Shown here piece after piece: positions 27,401 to 39,040 of a stretch of 64,000 bases of DNA. This DNA is from Homarus americanus (Eukaryota; Arthropoda; Malacostraca; Decapoda; Nephropidae): NCBI RefSeq assembly GCF_018991925.1, contig NW_024725489.1, forward strand, positions 5,275,614-5,339,613, given 5' to 3'. Made by a program: the position numbers and the translations under genes. The first letter of the stretch is position 1; each line of letters opens with the position of its first letter. The notes under the pieces were generated by a model, which was given only the letters and a program-made list of their open reading frames with translations, made no database searches and was not told the DNA's origin.

Positions 27401-30400
27401 AAATCTATTATTTCAATGGGATATTGGGTAATTGGTTCTAACTCACAGAAAAAGTACATACAAAGTACTGTATACCTGTAATAGAATTAACAAAACATTA
27501 AATATAAACTAAATACAATACAGTACTGTACTGTATAGTATTCTGTACAATAATAAATAAAAAAACAATAGAATACTATATTTTAACTTACTTTGGGGTG
27601 TGTATGTCGTATTCCCGGCAGCTTTTAAATATCAAACGGCTGATTGTAGAGGCAGTTGATGATGACATGCCATATTCTTAACAGAGTGCATTGGTTCTAA
27701 TGCTTTCTTCATGTTTCATAATAATTTCTGCACTGTATATTAAAAATATGTGAGCTAAATTTCAGAATCACCAATAATTTTAACGTAAAAATGCAGAAAT
27801 ATTCAAGAGACCAACAAACTGGATGTTCACTCCACTGTAAACAAAGTTAAACTAAGAAGCGTTAGTGGGTGATTCAATCAGCTGATGGGTGCACAAAAAC
27901 TGTTCCCTGTACTGTATATACAGTCAACCCTCACTTTACGCGGTTAATTCAACCCACAGGGTACCGCGTAAAGTGAACAACATAACATATGTGATTAATT
28001 GAAATAGAGACCGGGCTGACCCCCAAACTCCACTTTTTGACGACACACAACTATGTTGTTGTAAAAATATTATCTTAACTTTATGATGGTATGCACACAC
28101 AATTAATAATTAAGAGAAATATCAATAATATTAGGTTTTTTAATGCTTACATTAGTAGAAAAGATGGCTGGGCACACGGGGATGGGCGGTTGGTTCCGAG
28201 GCAGAGGGCAGATTATTGGCCCTCGCCTGTATCACTTGTATCAATTGTATCACTATCCACCACAGAGGCTTGCAGGGCCTCTTTGTCAAACCCCTCAAAG
28301 TCCATACAAGTCCATATCCTCACTATAATTATTACTATCACTGACTTGGGCCGGCTGTGGTGGGTGGCGGGTGAAGAACTCAGTAATGTTTTGATGACTG
28401 GGCGACCTTGTGCGCACCATGCTCGCGCCGCTTACACGACATGGCGGATGGCGGGAGGTTTGGATCCAAAAATGGCGCGGCTCGCCAACAGCTCTCTGCG
28501 TAAAGAGGTACACGCACCGCGGAATGTGAGCATTCCTGTTTCGGCAGGGTACCGCTTAAACGTGGAAACGCGGAATGTGGGACCGCGTAAAGCGAGGGTT
28601 GACTGTATTATCAATATGTTAACTAAATTAGAATGACCAATAATGTTAATATAAACATGCAAAAATATTCAAGAGCACAACTTTCTTGATATTTACTCCA
28701 CTGGAAACAAATGTAAACATAGAACCAATTACTGTATTGGCGGACTAGCCGATCAGCTGATGCGCACAACAAAGCGTGTTTTTGTAGGGCTTTCATTAAT
28801 GGAATTGAAATTCCTTATGGGAGTTAATTTGTTAACCGAAATTTCGTTAATTGGACCATTCGTTAATCGAGGGACCACGTCTGTGTACTGTATAACATTG
28901 CCATTGATTACTTTAATACTGTATAATAAACATTGCCACTTATTTCACCTTAATAAATAAGCATCTTGAGTCAAATGATAACAGAAACTTGATTATGCAG
29001 TTATCCGACCAGGAAAACATGGCTTGGCATGTATAACACTGACAGACCTTATTTTAGAGTAATTAACATGCAACGTTACCACTGCTCCTTTATAGCAATT
29101 AACACATTTCTTGTCAGTAATTATTTTAAGAGTAATTAATACACTTACTGATGCATACAAATATTGTTCATGATTGTCTTGTAATCAATGTCTCCCAATC
29201 CAACAGATTCTCAAAGGAGTTTGTGGAGTCACGGGACGAGTACCCAGAGCTGCTGGAGTTCTACCGTGACTATGATCCACCGCTGCTGCCCGGGCGTTAC
29301 ACCTGTGTGGGCCTGGCAGCTGACCTCGCCACCAGGTTGTCTGTTCTTGAAACTAACTACCCGGGCCTCAAGGATGCCACTTACCAGGTAAATTTGAAGC
29401 TGTATATCACTCAGTAAAATACGTTGATATTACCAATAAATTACAGTAAACTGTACAGTATTTATTTTTTAAGTAATAAGCCAAATTTTTTGATATTGGA
29501 AATACACTACATGAGTATTAATATATGATGAAAACCTCAATCTTTTTTATTCCATGTTGAGATTTATTTATAAACTTAATATATAACAAAAACCTTTTCC
29601 CCACGTCAACATGCGTTCGTAAACAGGCAATTGTCTTGCTACAGTTATATACAGTAGTGATATTATATAGTGTGGAGGTCCAGGAGGTGTTGTATAATAC
29701 CTCAACCTCAGGGACGCCGCCCACCAGGTAAATTACATTAAGCTGTCATTTCTTGGATTCAAAGATGGCACGATAATGTTTTTGGGCATATGTCTGTACA
29801 GGAGACATTAATACTGTGTCTATGGGATCAAACCTCCTGAGTGTCATGTCAGATGTGAATTTTTACAGGGAGCCTGAAGCAAACTGGGGAGATCAGAACC
29901 CATGTGAAATTTTTCCTTGTTTCAGTTGTCCCCTTAAAAGGATTACAGTAGACACGATAGGGATTTTTCATACCATAGACATACTACTGTACTGTCGTAA
30001 GTTTGATATTAGTAACGTGCAACTGTTGAACTCCTGAAGTGACACCTTAATATATATACAGTAACATAACCTTAATTATCTTGTTCCACTCTGATGCATG
30101 TTCATAATAGTAAACAAAAATTTCTTTGAAAGTTTTTTTTTTAAACTTAGCCACTTACTCCTCCTCTTAGCCACTAATGAGTCAGTCAGGTCTCTTGCTC
30201 ACTGTTAATTTGTTGTATAGTAGAAATGTTATTAGTACAGTATAGAAGATGAGATATTTCCACTGTCTTGTTGGTTTGATGCATGATAGTTTTTTTTAAA
30301 GAACATAAAGGATTATTTTATTATTTGACAAGTATCCATTTTCTGGCTTGAGTAATTTTGTCATAGAATAAGCAAGACCTTCACAAGAACTTAATACACA

Positions 30401-31696
30401 ACATAAACAAACTTTCATTGTATGGCTTCGACATCAATGCGCATCTGTAGAGTTGGACGGGAATTTATAAAAAGTGTTTGGGTTTGTAGAATCCTCCAGT
30501 AAATCGGTTTTAGATTATATTCCTATGAATTTTTTGGCTGACCAAGTCTTAACAAATTGAATGTCACTACACCATTCATATCCTAATTTCATTTTAATAT
30601 ACAGACCCTCCCCATGTTTAAAGTATTATATTCTTTGAAAACACAATAATTTTGGTATTGTATTGTGTAAGCCAAGAGGAATACAGTGGTTATGTGTAAC
30701 AGGTGTATACAGTAATGTGTGGCTCAGGTGTCATATGTGGAATTAAGATTATACAGGTACTTTGATGTTGTGGTGTCATCTGAGAAGTTGATGTTATATA
30801 TATACTTTGTGGTCCATGTGTCATTTTAAGTTGAAATTAGGTAGATAGGTAAAAATATACCTTTAAGTTTCAGTTCAGATTATATACATACATTGGTGTT
30901 GAGGTTAAGTTGCAAAAAGTTGAAATTATAAATATACTTTGTTGTTCAGGTGTCTTGTGAGGAAGAGGTGAAGGCATTAGATTGGTACTGCTCACTGAAG
31001 GAGCCTCCTGTGGCCAGCTGCATCAAGGAACACGTATTACTGTGTATCAGAATCCGTGTGGCAGGTCGTGCTGGCGTGCTGCTCTTTGACCCTGGCTACC
31101 ATGTTGGGGAGCCCATCACAGTTATGGAGGATGGTCTTGCCCCTCAGTCAGGTATCATAAAGGCCAGCACTACACGTTCAGAAGTCCACCGCACCTTTCA
31201 GTACCATTTCTGTGCAGACAATCCAGCCTTTGTGGCCTGGGAGGTGGTTGAAGAACGAGATGGAAAACCAAAGAAGAAGTTTACAAGTCTAATCCACGTC
31301 TCGAGACCATTTCTGTCTGGAGTGGATATCGCTGAACGTCGTAATCTGGTAGAAACCTTCAAGACTCTGCTGGGGCGTGACGATGAAGGACATCTCACAT
31401 GTGGACTCTACTTCCCCATCAGGAATTGCTACAATACAAACATTTCTTTCTTCCATCAAGTTGAAGGCATCATGAAACACCTCAGACAGCCACTGAGTTC
31501 CTTCTTAGATGATGCCTTACTGGAAGAAGTTGAGGAGGCTGTGGCTGCAGTAGCAGCAGGGATAGGTCGCACCAAAAACGACTTACAGTCCAGTCTGGTG
31601 ACTTTAGCTCATCTGCTGCTGGATGAAGACCTGGTGAAGCAGGTGATGGAGCTGAACAGTGCCATCATCAAGATCAACAGTTCATTAGTGACTTAG
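22319..31696 (+). CDS. Uncharacterised five-exon protein gene (about 511 codons), frame break in exon 2
   Basis: Exons: 22289-22322 (ATG at 22319), 25920-26193, 26575-26905, 29207-29387, 30950-31696 (stop TAG). Donors and acceptors are GT/AG and phases agree at every junction (1, 1, 2, 0). The predicted protein starts MESSEDNSNSS. Its N-terminal third is acidic and disordered, with DYASDDDSDWGEDEW in exon 3. A folded C-terminal region contains LPGRYTCVGLA (exon 4) and LLFDPGYHVGEP (exon 5). The Cys and His-containing motifs recall papain-like or arylamine-acetyltransferase-like folds, but this is a guess. The C-terminus is helical and Leu-rich. Exon 2 needs one single-base correction between about 26010 and 26077, otherwise TGA at 26078 ends translation. 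The sum of coding lengths is 3n+1, consistent with one extra base. I do not recognise the family. Confidence 0.7.
23085..23235. repeat. Dispersed repeat, copy 2 (in intron 1)
   Basis: Partner of 12300-12510, sharing CTACGTGCAATGCCATCATA and the flanking AACCTAACCTAAC stretch. Confidence 0.75.
23236..23815. repeat. 22 bp minisatellite in intron 1
   Basis: About 25 copies of a 22 bp unit, core GTAGGTTAGGGTAGATTATG, decaying towards the right. The GGTTAGGGTAG word is close to telomere-type sequence. Confidence 0.93.
23816..24045. repeat. 26 bp minisatellite in intron 1
   Basis: Eight to nine nearly identical copies of a 26 bp unit, core TTAGATCAAGGTAGGGTTTG. It directly follows the 22 bp array and shares GGGTAGATTA with it, so one probably grew from the other. 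Confidence 0.93.
24375..24403. repeat. (CT)n microsatellite
   Basis: Pure CT run; a second short one is at 24537-24553. Confidence 0.95.
24885..25525. repeat. 32 bp minisatellite in intron 1
   Basis: About 20 copies of a 32 bp unit, core TCTAATCTTGGGGTGATCCT followed by GAAGCTGGGGTG. Variants with GAGGATGTCTAATC and GATCTTTAGG alternate. It ends about 400 bp before exon 2. Confidence 0.95.
25920..26193 (+). CDS. Exon 2 (frame-broken)
   Basis: Acceptor ATGTTTCAG|AG and donor CAAG|GTAAAC. The 5' part reads SSEDNSNSSKTTGGADESP and the 3' part reads STASTHGALHSRKVLSHL in a frame one base ahead. A one-base indel between 26010 and 26077 reconciles them. Homopolymer runs (CCCCC at 25975-25986) are possible error sites too. 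Confidence 0.6.
26575..26905 (+). CDS. Exon 3
   Basis: The acceptor TGTCGGTCAG|AG is chosen because only it matches the phase left by exon 2; GTCGACAG at 26560 would not. The donor is ATCAC|GTGAGT. It encodes VGDVHPSHEWWSCSSSG, an acidic stretch, and FSTLHHYQRFLARLTHHLHH. Codon use is GC-rich, unlike the AT-rich flanks. Confidence 0.8.
27332..28880. mobile_element. MITE family B, copy 1 (intron 3), carrying nested family D
   Basis: Inverted ends GTGGTCCCTCGATTAACGAA (left) and its complement TTAATCGAGGGACCAC (right). Its inner sequence matches the B copies at 42526, 54275 and 57599. It is split by the family D element at 27921-28605. Confidence 0.85.
27921..28605. mobile_element. MITE family D, copy 1, nested in B1
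   Basis: 685 bp. Ends CAGTCAACCCTCACTTTACG and its complement, with TA on both sides (27919-27920 and 28606-28607). The open frames inside (28091-28662) recur in copy 2 but show no domain. Confidence 0.9.
29207..29387 (+). CDS. Exon 4
   Basis: Acceptor CCAACAG|A and donor TACCAG|GTAAAT. It encodes FSKEFVESRDEYPELLEFY and RYTCVGLAADLATRL. In phase with both neighbours, and GC-rich against an AT-rich background. Confidence 0.85.
30950..31696 (+). CDS. Exon 5 (terminal)
   Basis: Acceptor TTGTTCAG|GTGTCTTGTG; an uninterrupted 248-residue frame to TAG at 31694-31696. It begins VSCEEEVKALDWYCSL, contains LLFDPGYHVGEP and YHFCADNPAFVAWEVVEE, and ends with Leu/Ala-rich helices. Coding quality is strong. 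Confidence 0.9.
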   Translation: MSCEEEVKALDWYCSLKEPPVASCIKEHVLLCIRIRVAGRAGVLLFDPGYHVGEPITVMEDGLAPQSGIIKASTTRSEVHRTFQYHFCADNPAFVAWEVVEERDGKPKKKFTSLIHVSRPFLSGVDIAERRNLVETFKTLLGRDDEGHLTCGLYFPIRNCYNTNISFFHQVEGIMKHLRQPLSSFLDDALLEEVEEAVAAVAAGIGRTKNDLQSSLVTLAHLLLDEDLVKQVMELNSAIIKINSSLVT

Positions 31697-31888
31697 ATCT
31701 GTTTCTCTATCTCTACATAATTGACATTATGATAGACAATGAGGCTGAAGTAGAACTGTCGTAAGAATTTAAAATGAAATTGTCTTGGGAATTCCATTAT
31801 GTAGAACAGTATTACTTTAAGAGTTTCTGTTGGTTCATATTAGCATTTCAGTTTCCAGAGACATTTAAAAACAACAATACTGTACAAC

Positions 31889-31894
31889 AATAAA
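31889..31894 (+). terminator. Poly(A) signal AATAAA
   Basis: A canonical AATAAA lies 193 nt after the stop codon of the five-exon gene. It gives a short, plausible 3' UTR. Confidence 0.6.
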
Positions 31895-31911
31895 TTTCAC
31901 ACTGCAAATAT

Positions 31912-32643
31912 ATTCAGGGTACAGTATAGATTTATCAAAGCTAAAAATAAGTCTTAGAATAAATGTGATATCACAACCAGGGATCAACTACATAACATAT
32001 TCTTCCAGAGCCTGAGAATAGGTGCCGTTTTTTTAATAAATACGTGAGTCAGGATTGTATCTTACAAACCCATTATTATTATATGAGGCACTCGGGGTGA
32101 AAAATAGATAAGCAGAGGTAAAGTAAGCCAGAAATTGCACGTAAAATTTACCAAATTTGAAATAAGTTTAATAAAAAAATATCCTCACTGTTGCTTGTTC
32201 CAGTACTCGACCAAAATACCAGTGAAAATCATCTAAAAATTTGTTAGAATAAACAGTCTACCACAGAAGGTAAAAAAAACTCCACAACGGAGTATATATA
32301 ATGGTGCTGTACATTACTGTCAGTCTAAGAGTAGATACAGTATAATGTACTGTATATCAGCATTACATATACTTTTATCTTCTTCTCCACTAGATGGCTC
32401 TAGCCAAATTCCAACACAGACTGACTTTTTCAAACTAGGTGGCACAAAGGAACAGCCGATCTTTTGGTGAAGAGGATAAAAGTAAAAATTAAAGTATGAC
32501 ATCACGCCTCATTGGCTGAAGACAAGCCTAAGGCCTTCATTCTATAGGCTCGAAATTGGTGGGAACACTCCTGACATTGTTACAATGTAATAAAAATAAA
32601 TATTGGTATACTACTGTTTTTAACTTAAGTTCCATTATAATGT
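31912..32643. other. Spacer, nothing recognised
   Basis: AT-rich; no exon or transposon end seen. It includes GTGAAGAGGATAAAA (about 32467), a short word that also occurs at 43718, 51088 and 61720. Confidence 0.45.
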
Positions 32644-33081
32644 TGTGGAGAACAGGTTGTTTGGTGTTCACTCAGGATGGGATGGAGAAAGGAAACTCAC
32701 ACTGTGCTCTCTGTATACATGTACTGGATGTACAATGCAGCTTGGTGCTGGGAAGGCAGCATGGTTACAAGCGTGATGTAGAGAGAGTGGTTGGTGAGGG
32801 TGCTCAGAGGAGGACCAGCCTGTGGGTCGCCATGCTTGCCGGCGGGAGCGAGGACCGCCAGGCAGGCGGAGGAGGAGGTGTTGCTGGCTGGTTGGTGTAG
32901 GTAGAAAGAGGGAGATCACCACGAGGTCAGGTCTTAAATAGCGGGGGGTAGGCGTGGCTTAGTAGTTGACCTCCGTGATGTATGGCGGTGCTGGTTGACC
33001 TAGACCACGAGGCACACACTGGAATTCGTGGGGTCGGCTACTCAGCGACAAACAGCGTTTGTAGGGGAGAAATCCACTACA
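32644..33081 (-). mobile_element. Solo LTR of the 13 kb TRIM family
   Basis: 438 bp. Matches the 13397-13838 LTR, ends TG and CA, and is flanked by the 4 bp duplication ATGT (32640-32643 and 33082-33085). No second LTR is near, so it is a solo LTR left by LTR-LTR recombination. Confidence 0.9.
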
Positions 33082-33952
33082 ATGTATTCTCCCCATACAT
33101 TTTTTTGGATGGTTTTATAGTGCAAGCAAACTAATTTGTCAGTATAAAGGGGACACATGATTTTCAGTTTATGCACTTTGAATGATTGTGAACACAAATG
33201 AGCCATTAGTAGTACTGATAACTGAAAACACAACCATATGAAATGTTTCCCCACAAGTACTGTATTATACCATGAAACAAGTCACTTATGTATGTATATG
33301 GGAGTGAAGTAACACTACAATATCTAAATATGTACATGATTTCCAGCCTGGCATATGGTATAGTACATATTGAATTGAAATATTCTAATAACATTAAGTA
33401 GGTAAGTATTAATAATAAATGAAAAGTTTTATACTGAAGGCGGTATAGGCAAGGAATAGTTATTTAAAGCAGTTACTCTGAAGCGTTTTCTAATTTAGTA
33501 TCTTCCTCATGCACTAGATGGCGGGCTCTACCCGGGGTGAAAATGGTACTGATGAAGGGTAATGGTCGCCCTGAGAGTATACCCGAGCTACTATTGTAGA
33601 GCGCCGCGCTGTTCTCTCATTCTTTAACCCACATTGGATGTTTTCTGGTGCAGTACTTAACTGGGTAAAAATTTCACATAACAACGGCAACTCACACCGA
33701 GTCACACTGGAACTAAAGCAACTACCAGTGTTAACGAACCTAAAGTTCTGACTACATCAGGTGGGTTTACTCATTGTGTTTATTAATGTTTATTGACAGA
33801 TATTAGGTAAAACTCGCCTGTTTTGGGTTACCCTTTCTTGTTTGCATACCTACACTTCAGCACCTTAAGTAGGCGCCTGAAGATTTCACAGCTTCATGTT
33901 GAAGAAGCCAAAGGTTTAAGAAACGGTAAAAATTCTGAAAGTGTGTACCACA

Positions 33953-33954
<2 letters not shown>

Positions 33955-34021
<67 letters not shown>
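33955..34021. repeat. (TA)n microsatellite
   Basis: Pure TA/AT run of about 67 bp. The flanking 33082-33954 holds no recognised gene. Confidence 0.95.
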
Positions 34022-34023
<2 letters not shown>

Positions 34024-34239
34024 AGTTTATTTTGTGGTGTTTTGGTGGAATCTGCCCTTCATTTCTTTGGGAAGGAGCCGTTATGGTGATATGACCCCTC
34101 CCACTCCCAGGCCTTTGAAGTAAAGGTTTTTTTTTTGTGGGGTAAAATTATGAAGAAAAAAACGGTAAAATTTTAGTTACGTACAATCATGGAATCTGAG
34201 ATTTTTAACACGTACAAGCGAATAATAATGAACCTAATA

Positions 34240-34450
34240 GAACCTGACCTAACCAACCAAAGAAACTAGCCTAACCTTACCTTACTTCCTCGATGAGGGG
34301 CTGACCCTATGTCATATTAAAGAGTAAGTATTTATTTTAACATCTGGTACTAATGAAAGTAACTTTGTTGAAGTGATATGGTGTAATTTTACATTTTTTG
34401 TGGACGTTAAGAGACGAACGAGCAAGAGTGGGTCGGTTGTAAAGAAAGCA
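34240..34450. repeat. Dispersed repeat N, copy 1
   Basis: Shares, in order, AACCTGACCTAACC, CTTCCTCGATGAGGGGCTGA, ATCTGGTACTAATGAAAG, TGGTGTAATTTTAC and GTGGACGTTAAGAG with 35605-35815. It is a diverged direct repeat. Confidence 0.7.
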
Positions 34451-35604
34451 AGTAACAGGTGTTCCCATATATGAAAACGAGAATAAATCACATCCAATGT
34501 CTCCGTTATTTGACATTTACGAGGTAAGTGTCATAGAAGAAAAGAGTCAGAATTATTAGAGCTACAGACTGCAAATGCCAAAATCCCTGAATGAGATGGT
34601 TGTACATAACAAAAGTAATATGCCCAAAGCCAAACCTAACCTAAACAAACCTAACCGGTTAATAATATAGGACTAACCCGCCAGGGCTGAAAAGCACCAA
34701 TGCGGCCGTATCATCTCGCGTCCAGAAAATCCCTCAAATTTCACCATGTCATAGCAAGATCTTTCTGTTTAATATACTGGGGAAGTTAGGTAGGTTTGTT
34801 TGGTTAGGTATGTTCTTCACAGCCACAAATGTTAAGTAGCTTTTATTTTAAGAATATAAATTTTTAACATACTGTATTTCCACAAACTACAACAGTGTCC
34901 ACTATAATACAACAATGAAAATCTGGCATTATTATAGTTGTTTTCAATCAATTTCGCTCGTGAGGTAGACCTATATACTGTAATTACCACCTAACCTAAT
35001 CAAACCTAATCTTATCTAACCTTACCTTAATTATCAGATACTTGAGGATAAAGTGATGCAAATTGTAGGTACTTTGGCCAACCAAGTGCCACTCAAATGT
35101 AGAAATGCATAAGCTGCAATGAGATTCCTTTATCTTGGCGAGTTTGTCTATACAGTATTAGAATACCATAGGTAAATATCTTGATGATAGTGACAGTCTG
35201 AAATACATTTTGCACACTTCACAGGTTGGCAGAATGCCATGAGTTAAAAATGTTATTAGCAGCAGCTTTATTTTCAAAAACACGGTGAATGGTTTGTCAA
35301 GCTGACAAAGTACAGTACACCCATTACACAGAGAATCCATCTTGTGACTAGCCAAGCAAAGTTCAGAACTGAGCACATGTAGGAGTATCACGTGACACCA
35401 AGAGCAATGCTGATTGGCGGACATAGTTAAGTGAGTAAGATGTAAACAATGTCCCCCACCAAAATGTACTGTCTTAATTCAAATTAAAAATGAAAAAAAA
35501 ATGGCAGGTGGCTAACACCAAAAAGCCTTGTTCGATTTTGTTAAATTTTTCTACAGATGTTCTTTGGATGATAGTAAGTAATAAAAATTATATGACAATG
35601 CATA

Positions 35605-35815
35605 GAACCTAATTGATCCTTACCTAATCAACTGAAGAAACCTACCTAACCTAACCTGACTTCCTAGCCGGGGGACAGACCTCCTGTCATTTTAAACAAA
35701 GTACAGTGTATTGTACTTACTTTGATATCTGGTATCAATAAAAGCAATTTTTTTGAAGCATCATGGTGCAATTTTACTTTTTTTAGTAGACGTGAGAGTA
35801 CGTTCGGTCTGAGCG
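35605..35815. repeat. Dispersed repeat N, copy 2
   Basis: Partner of 34240-34450, with the same block order and about 1.35 kb spacing. The intervening sequence is AT-rich with no recognised gene. Confidence 0.7.
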
Positions 35816-36324
35816 TAAACAAAAAAAAGCAGACGACACCACGCTAACACGTCAGATTTTTTTTTAATTAATTCCTTCATAAACAATTGGATGTAGAGAC
35901 ATCATTTTAGAAAATTTTGAGGGCAAACTTTTTCAAAATGAGGTTTGTCAACTCTTGGAACAATCTATCAGAGTTGTGATGGCACAGATTTTGTTTTAAC
36001 GGGGATTAGCCAACCCGGGCACAAGTCATTGACCCACATCGGCCTAGGGATGGCGAAAATATAATAATGATAATAATTAATAAAATTTATAATAAAAAAT
36101 AATGTTAATAATAATAGCCATAATTTTTTATTTTTTTTTTATTTATTTTTTTTTTTGGTGGGGACCAGTCCACCTGGGCGCAGGTCACTGGCCCACATCG
36201 GGGCCCGGGGAGTGTAATATAATACTACTACTAATAATAATAATTCATAATAAATACAAAAAAAAATAAAAAATAATACATACAAAAATGAAAAAAAAAA
36301 CCGTCAAGAATGAGAAACAATATA

Positions 36325-37461
36325 CAGTAATACCCTGCTTTACACGGTTCTGGTTTACTGGTTTACGCGTTTCTACATTTACGCAGTACCCTGCCAGAAC
36401 CGGAATTCCCACTTTATGCGGTGCATCTACTCATATACGCGGGTGAAGTATAATTTTTTTATTTAGCTCATAAAATTCAAACAAAATAACCCGGCCAGAA
36501 TATAATTTAGATAGCTGGAATTCTTACAATATGATGATCATTTTGAATATAACCATCATGGATTTTGCATTAGACATACAAATTTTAGACCTAATGTATG
36601 AATTTTGTTTACACAGAGCAAATATGTTATCTTTTGTGCAAAATATATGACATGTATATTCAAAATATTCCTGGTCTTGCAAGGAATCCAGCAGTGTCAA
36701 TTATATTATCCTAACTTTAGTTTGAGGTATTATTTATTACTATACCTTAAAATCCAGTGTTTTCACCCAAACATTTCTCAGAGAGGGAGGAGCCAGTGAG
36801 TGTGGGAAAGGGGGGGGGGAGTTGAGTCCATTATTTGAATGGACATTAACCTGGCGACTGTATTTCTCTTAAATATTAATTGTGTGTGCATACCATCATA
36901 AAATTAAGATGTTATTTTTACTACAAAATAGGTACAATGGGGTATGCTATAACAAACGGATCCTACTACGAATATTCCTATAACGAACGGCTTTACCTAT
37001 AAAATTGAGAATGCTATAACGAAGGAAACTCCTACAACGAACATTATTAAAAAAAAAAAATTAGCAAATTAGCAAAAAAAAAAGATTTTTTTTGTTTTTT
37101 TTGCTAATTTATTTTTTTATTACAAATATTAATGATATTCTTTATTTCAGGGGTTTAGATGCATATTTATGCACTTTTTTACAAATTTTACAATTTTATA
37201 TTATATTTTTCAGTGTTAAGTGGTTGTATTTGGGGGCCTGGAACGGATTAATCCTATAACGAACGAATGTTATAACGAACAAGGTTCTAGAACCAATTAG
37301 ATTCGTTATAGCATACCCCACTGTATTGTGTCGGAAAAAGTGGAGTTTGGGAGCCGGCCCAATCTCTATTTCAATTAATCCCATATGTTCTGTTATTCCA
37401 TTTACTCGTTTTACGCGGACCTCCGCGGGTTCAATTGACAGCGTAAATCGGGGTATTACTG
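36325..37461. mobile_element. MITE family E carrying nested family F
   Basis: Ends CAGTAATACCCTGCTTTACA and (complement at right) AAATCGGGGTATTACTG, with TA on both sides. Confidence 0.85.
36935..37323. mobile_element. MITE family F, nested in E
   Basis: 389 bp. Ends CAATGGGGTATGCTATAAC and, at right, TTATAGCATACCCCACTG, with flanking TA. The inner part has inverted A- and T-runs. Confidence 0.9.
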
Positions 37462-38222
37462 TACATGTACTGTATGTATGTTGCGTTGTCAAAGTAAGAG
37501 AAACAATTGAGACCCTGCAATTGTGAGTAAATGTGGCAGAAAATCAGATCAGCAACCTGGGACTTGGTCACAATTTTCATGATGCCATATGGGAGCAGGG
37601 TCTACCTTTAGACAACACATTATGAGGCTCATTCAAAACTTGACCCAATGCTGGTGCAGGTACTGATACATTCTTGAGCCAGTACTTGCCAACAGTGCAT
37701 AACAGAGATGTTATCAACTGCTTAAACGACTCACAGGGTGAATAGTGTCGAAGAGGATAAGTAAAGTACAGAGTAATATTTGACATTTACAGCACACACC
37801 TAGTGCCAACTTTAGGAAATTTCTGAAATAAGACCAATTGAGCTCCTTAACCACTCTTTGTACAGCATTTCACGATCGAAAGTAAAAGCGTTATTGCCGC
37901 ATGATATTGACAAGAAATGCATAAGCAATACGTTTGCTTGATATAAATTTTACGATTTCTTTTGCTTTCAGTTAATGGATGCGGTCCACTGCCACCCCAA
38001 GATTGACACCATATTTTCTTTTCGGTGATCGCATGTACAGTCGCCTTCAGGTGTAGTGTTACCCCTTACCGAGCCTTACTTGCTCATGTGGCAACGTCAC
38101 ACTCTTTTGTGGCTAGGGAACTGAGTGATAGGGTTGTTTACTGTTAATACTTGCCTTTGCCAGTATTTTTTTATTAATAATTGACAGAACAGTCATCAAT
38201 GCAAATAATATATATTTTGGAT

Positions 38223-38859
38223 TGTAAACGCCTTAGTTAAGGACATTCAGGTTACTGGCAAGTCGAAGGGAATGATTGAAACCCGTCTTTTGACGCATTC
38301 GATATTTATTGTTGTGGTCAAAACCTGCAGAGGAGAAGGCGTTCATAATATTACAAGGTGATCCATCTGATACATAATTAGTTAGTCTCACACAATTTTA
38401 TCTTAATTACAATTTATTAAACACTGACATAACACAAAGTTCATAACTCTATTAATCTTAGCTTCGCTTCATTCTGCATTGTCTTATTACTCCAGGTTAG
38501 GCAGAAACGAGTAGGCGTAATTATTCAACAATATTTCAGTACCGAGGGGTATGTCATCACTTAGGCTGTACTTACAAGTGCGGGTCAATGCAGATCAGTA
38601 TGGTGTTCCAAGAAAAAACAGTATTGCGTAAATCGTCCCAGCGCAAATTCTCGGACAGGAGAAGGCTGGTCTTCACAGCATCACTAGAGAGGACGATCTG
38701 TCTCATGGAGGGGCGGACAGCACCGCCACCAGTCTAAGACAGTCCACTCAGCAGAACCAGGACTTGTCTGTAAACACTTCTACATCTGGCGAGGTCACAG
38801 GTCGAAAGATTTAATGGCATCACACACCAGCACTATAGCTGAAGCTAGCGGCGATAACA
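38223..38859. mobile_element. Solo LTR inside K's left inverted repeat
   Basis: 637 bp. Begins TGTAAACGCC, ends GATAACA, flanked by the 4 bp duplication GGAT (38219-38222 and 38860-38863). The intact right arm of K (41756-41766) shows the empty site, TTTGGGTTCTGTG in left-arm sense. The family is unrelated to the 13 kb LTR. Confidence 0.7.
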
Positions 38860-39040
38860 GGATTCTGTGATATGATATATGATGTAACTTACAAAAATGA
38901 AGCCTTTGAAGAAACACAATGAAAGGAAAGGAGGGGGCGGTGGGGGTGGAAGAAGTAGGGGGAGAGGTTGTTTGACATTTCAAACAAGCTGACATAATCA
39001 CATATCACAACCTTACTCGCATTCTCACACTACACTCGGT

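Larger units (their letters stand above)
35925..37735 (+). mobile_element. LINE C-terminal relic split by later insertions
   Basis: 35930-35990 (GTCAACTCTTGGAACAATCT) and 37613-37735 (CCAGTACTTGCCAACAGTGC) match consecutive parts of the LINE 3' region at 60840-60990. The two parts are separated by about 1.6 kb holding nested MITEs E and F and a pair of direct repeats (about 36003-36060 and 36158-36215, both with CAGGTCACTGGCCCACATCG-like sequence). Confidence 0.65.

Noticed and set aside
28091..28662. 181-codon plus-strand open frame shared by 28 and 40.7 kb
   Set aside because: It lies wholly inside family D MITEs, is disrupted in the second copy and has no recognisable domain. The sharing is due to the repeat.
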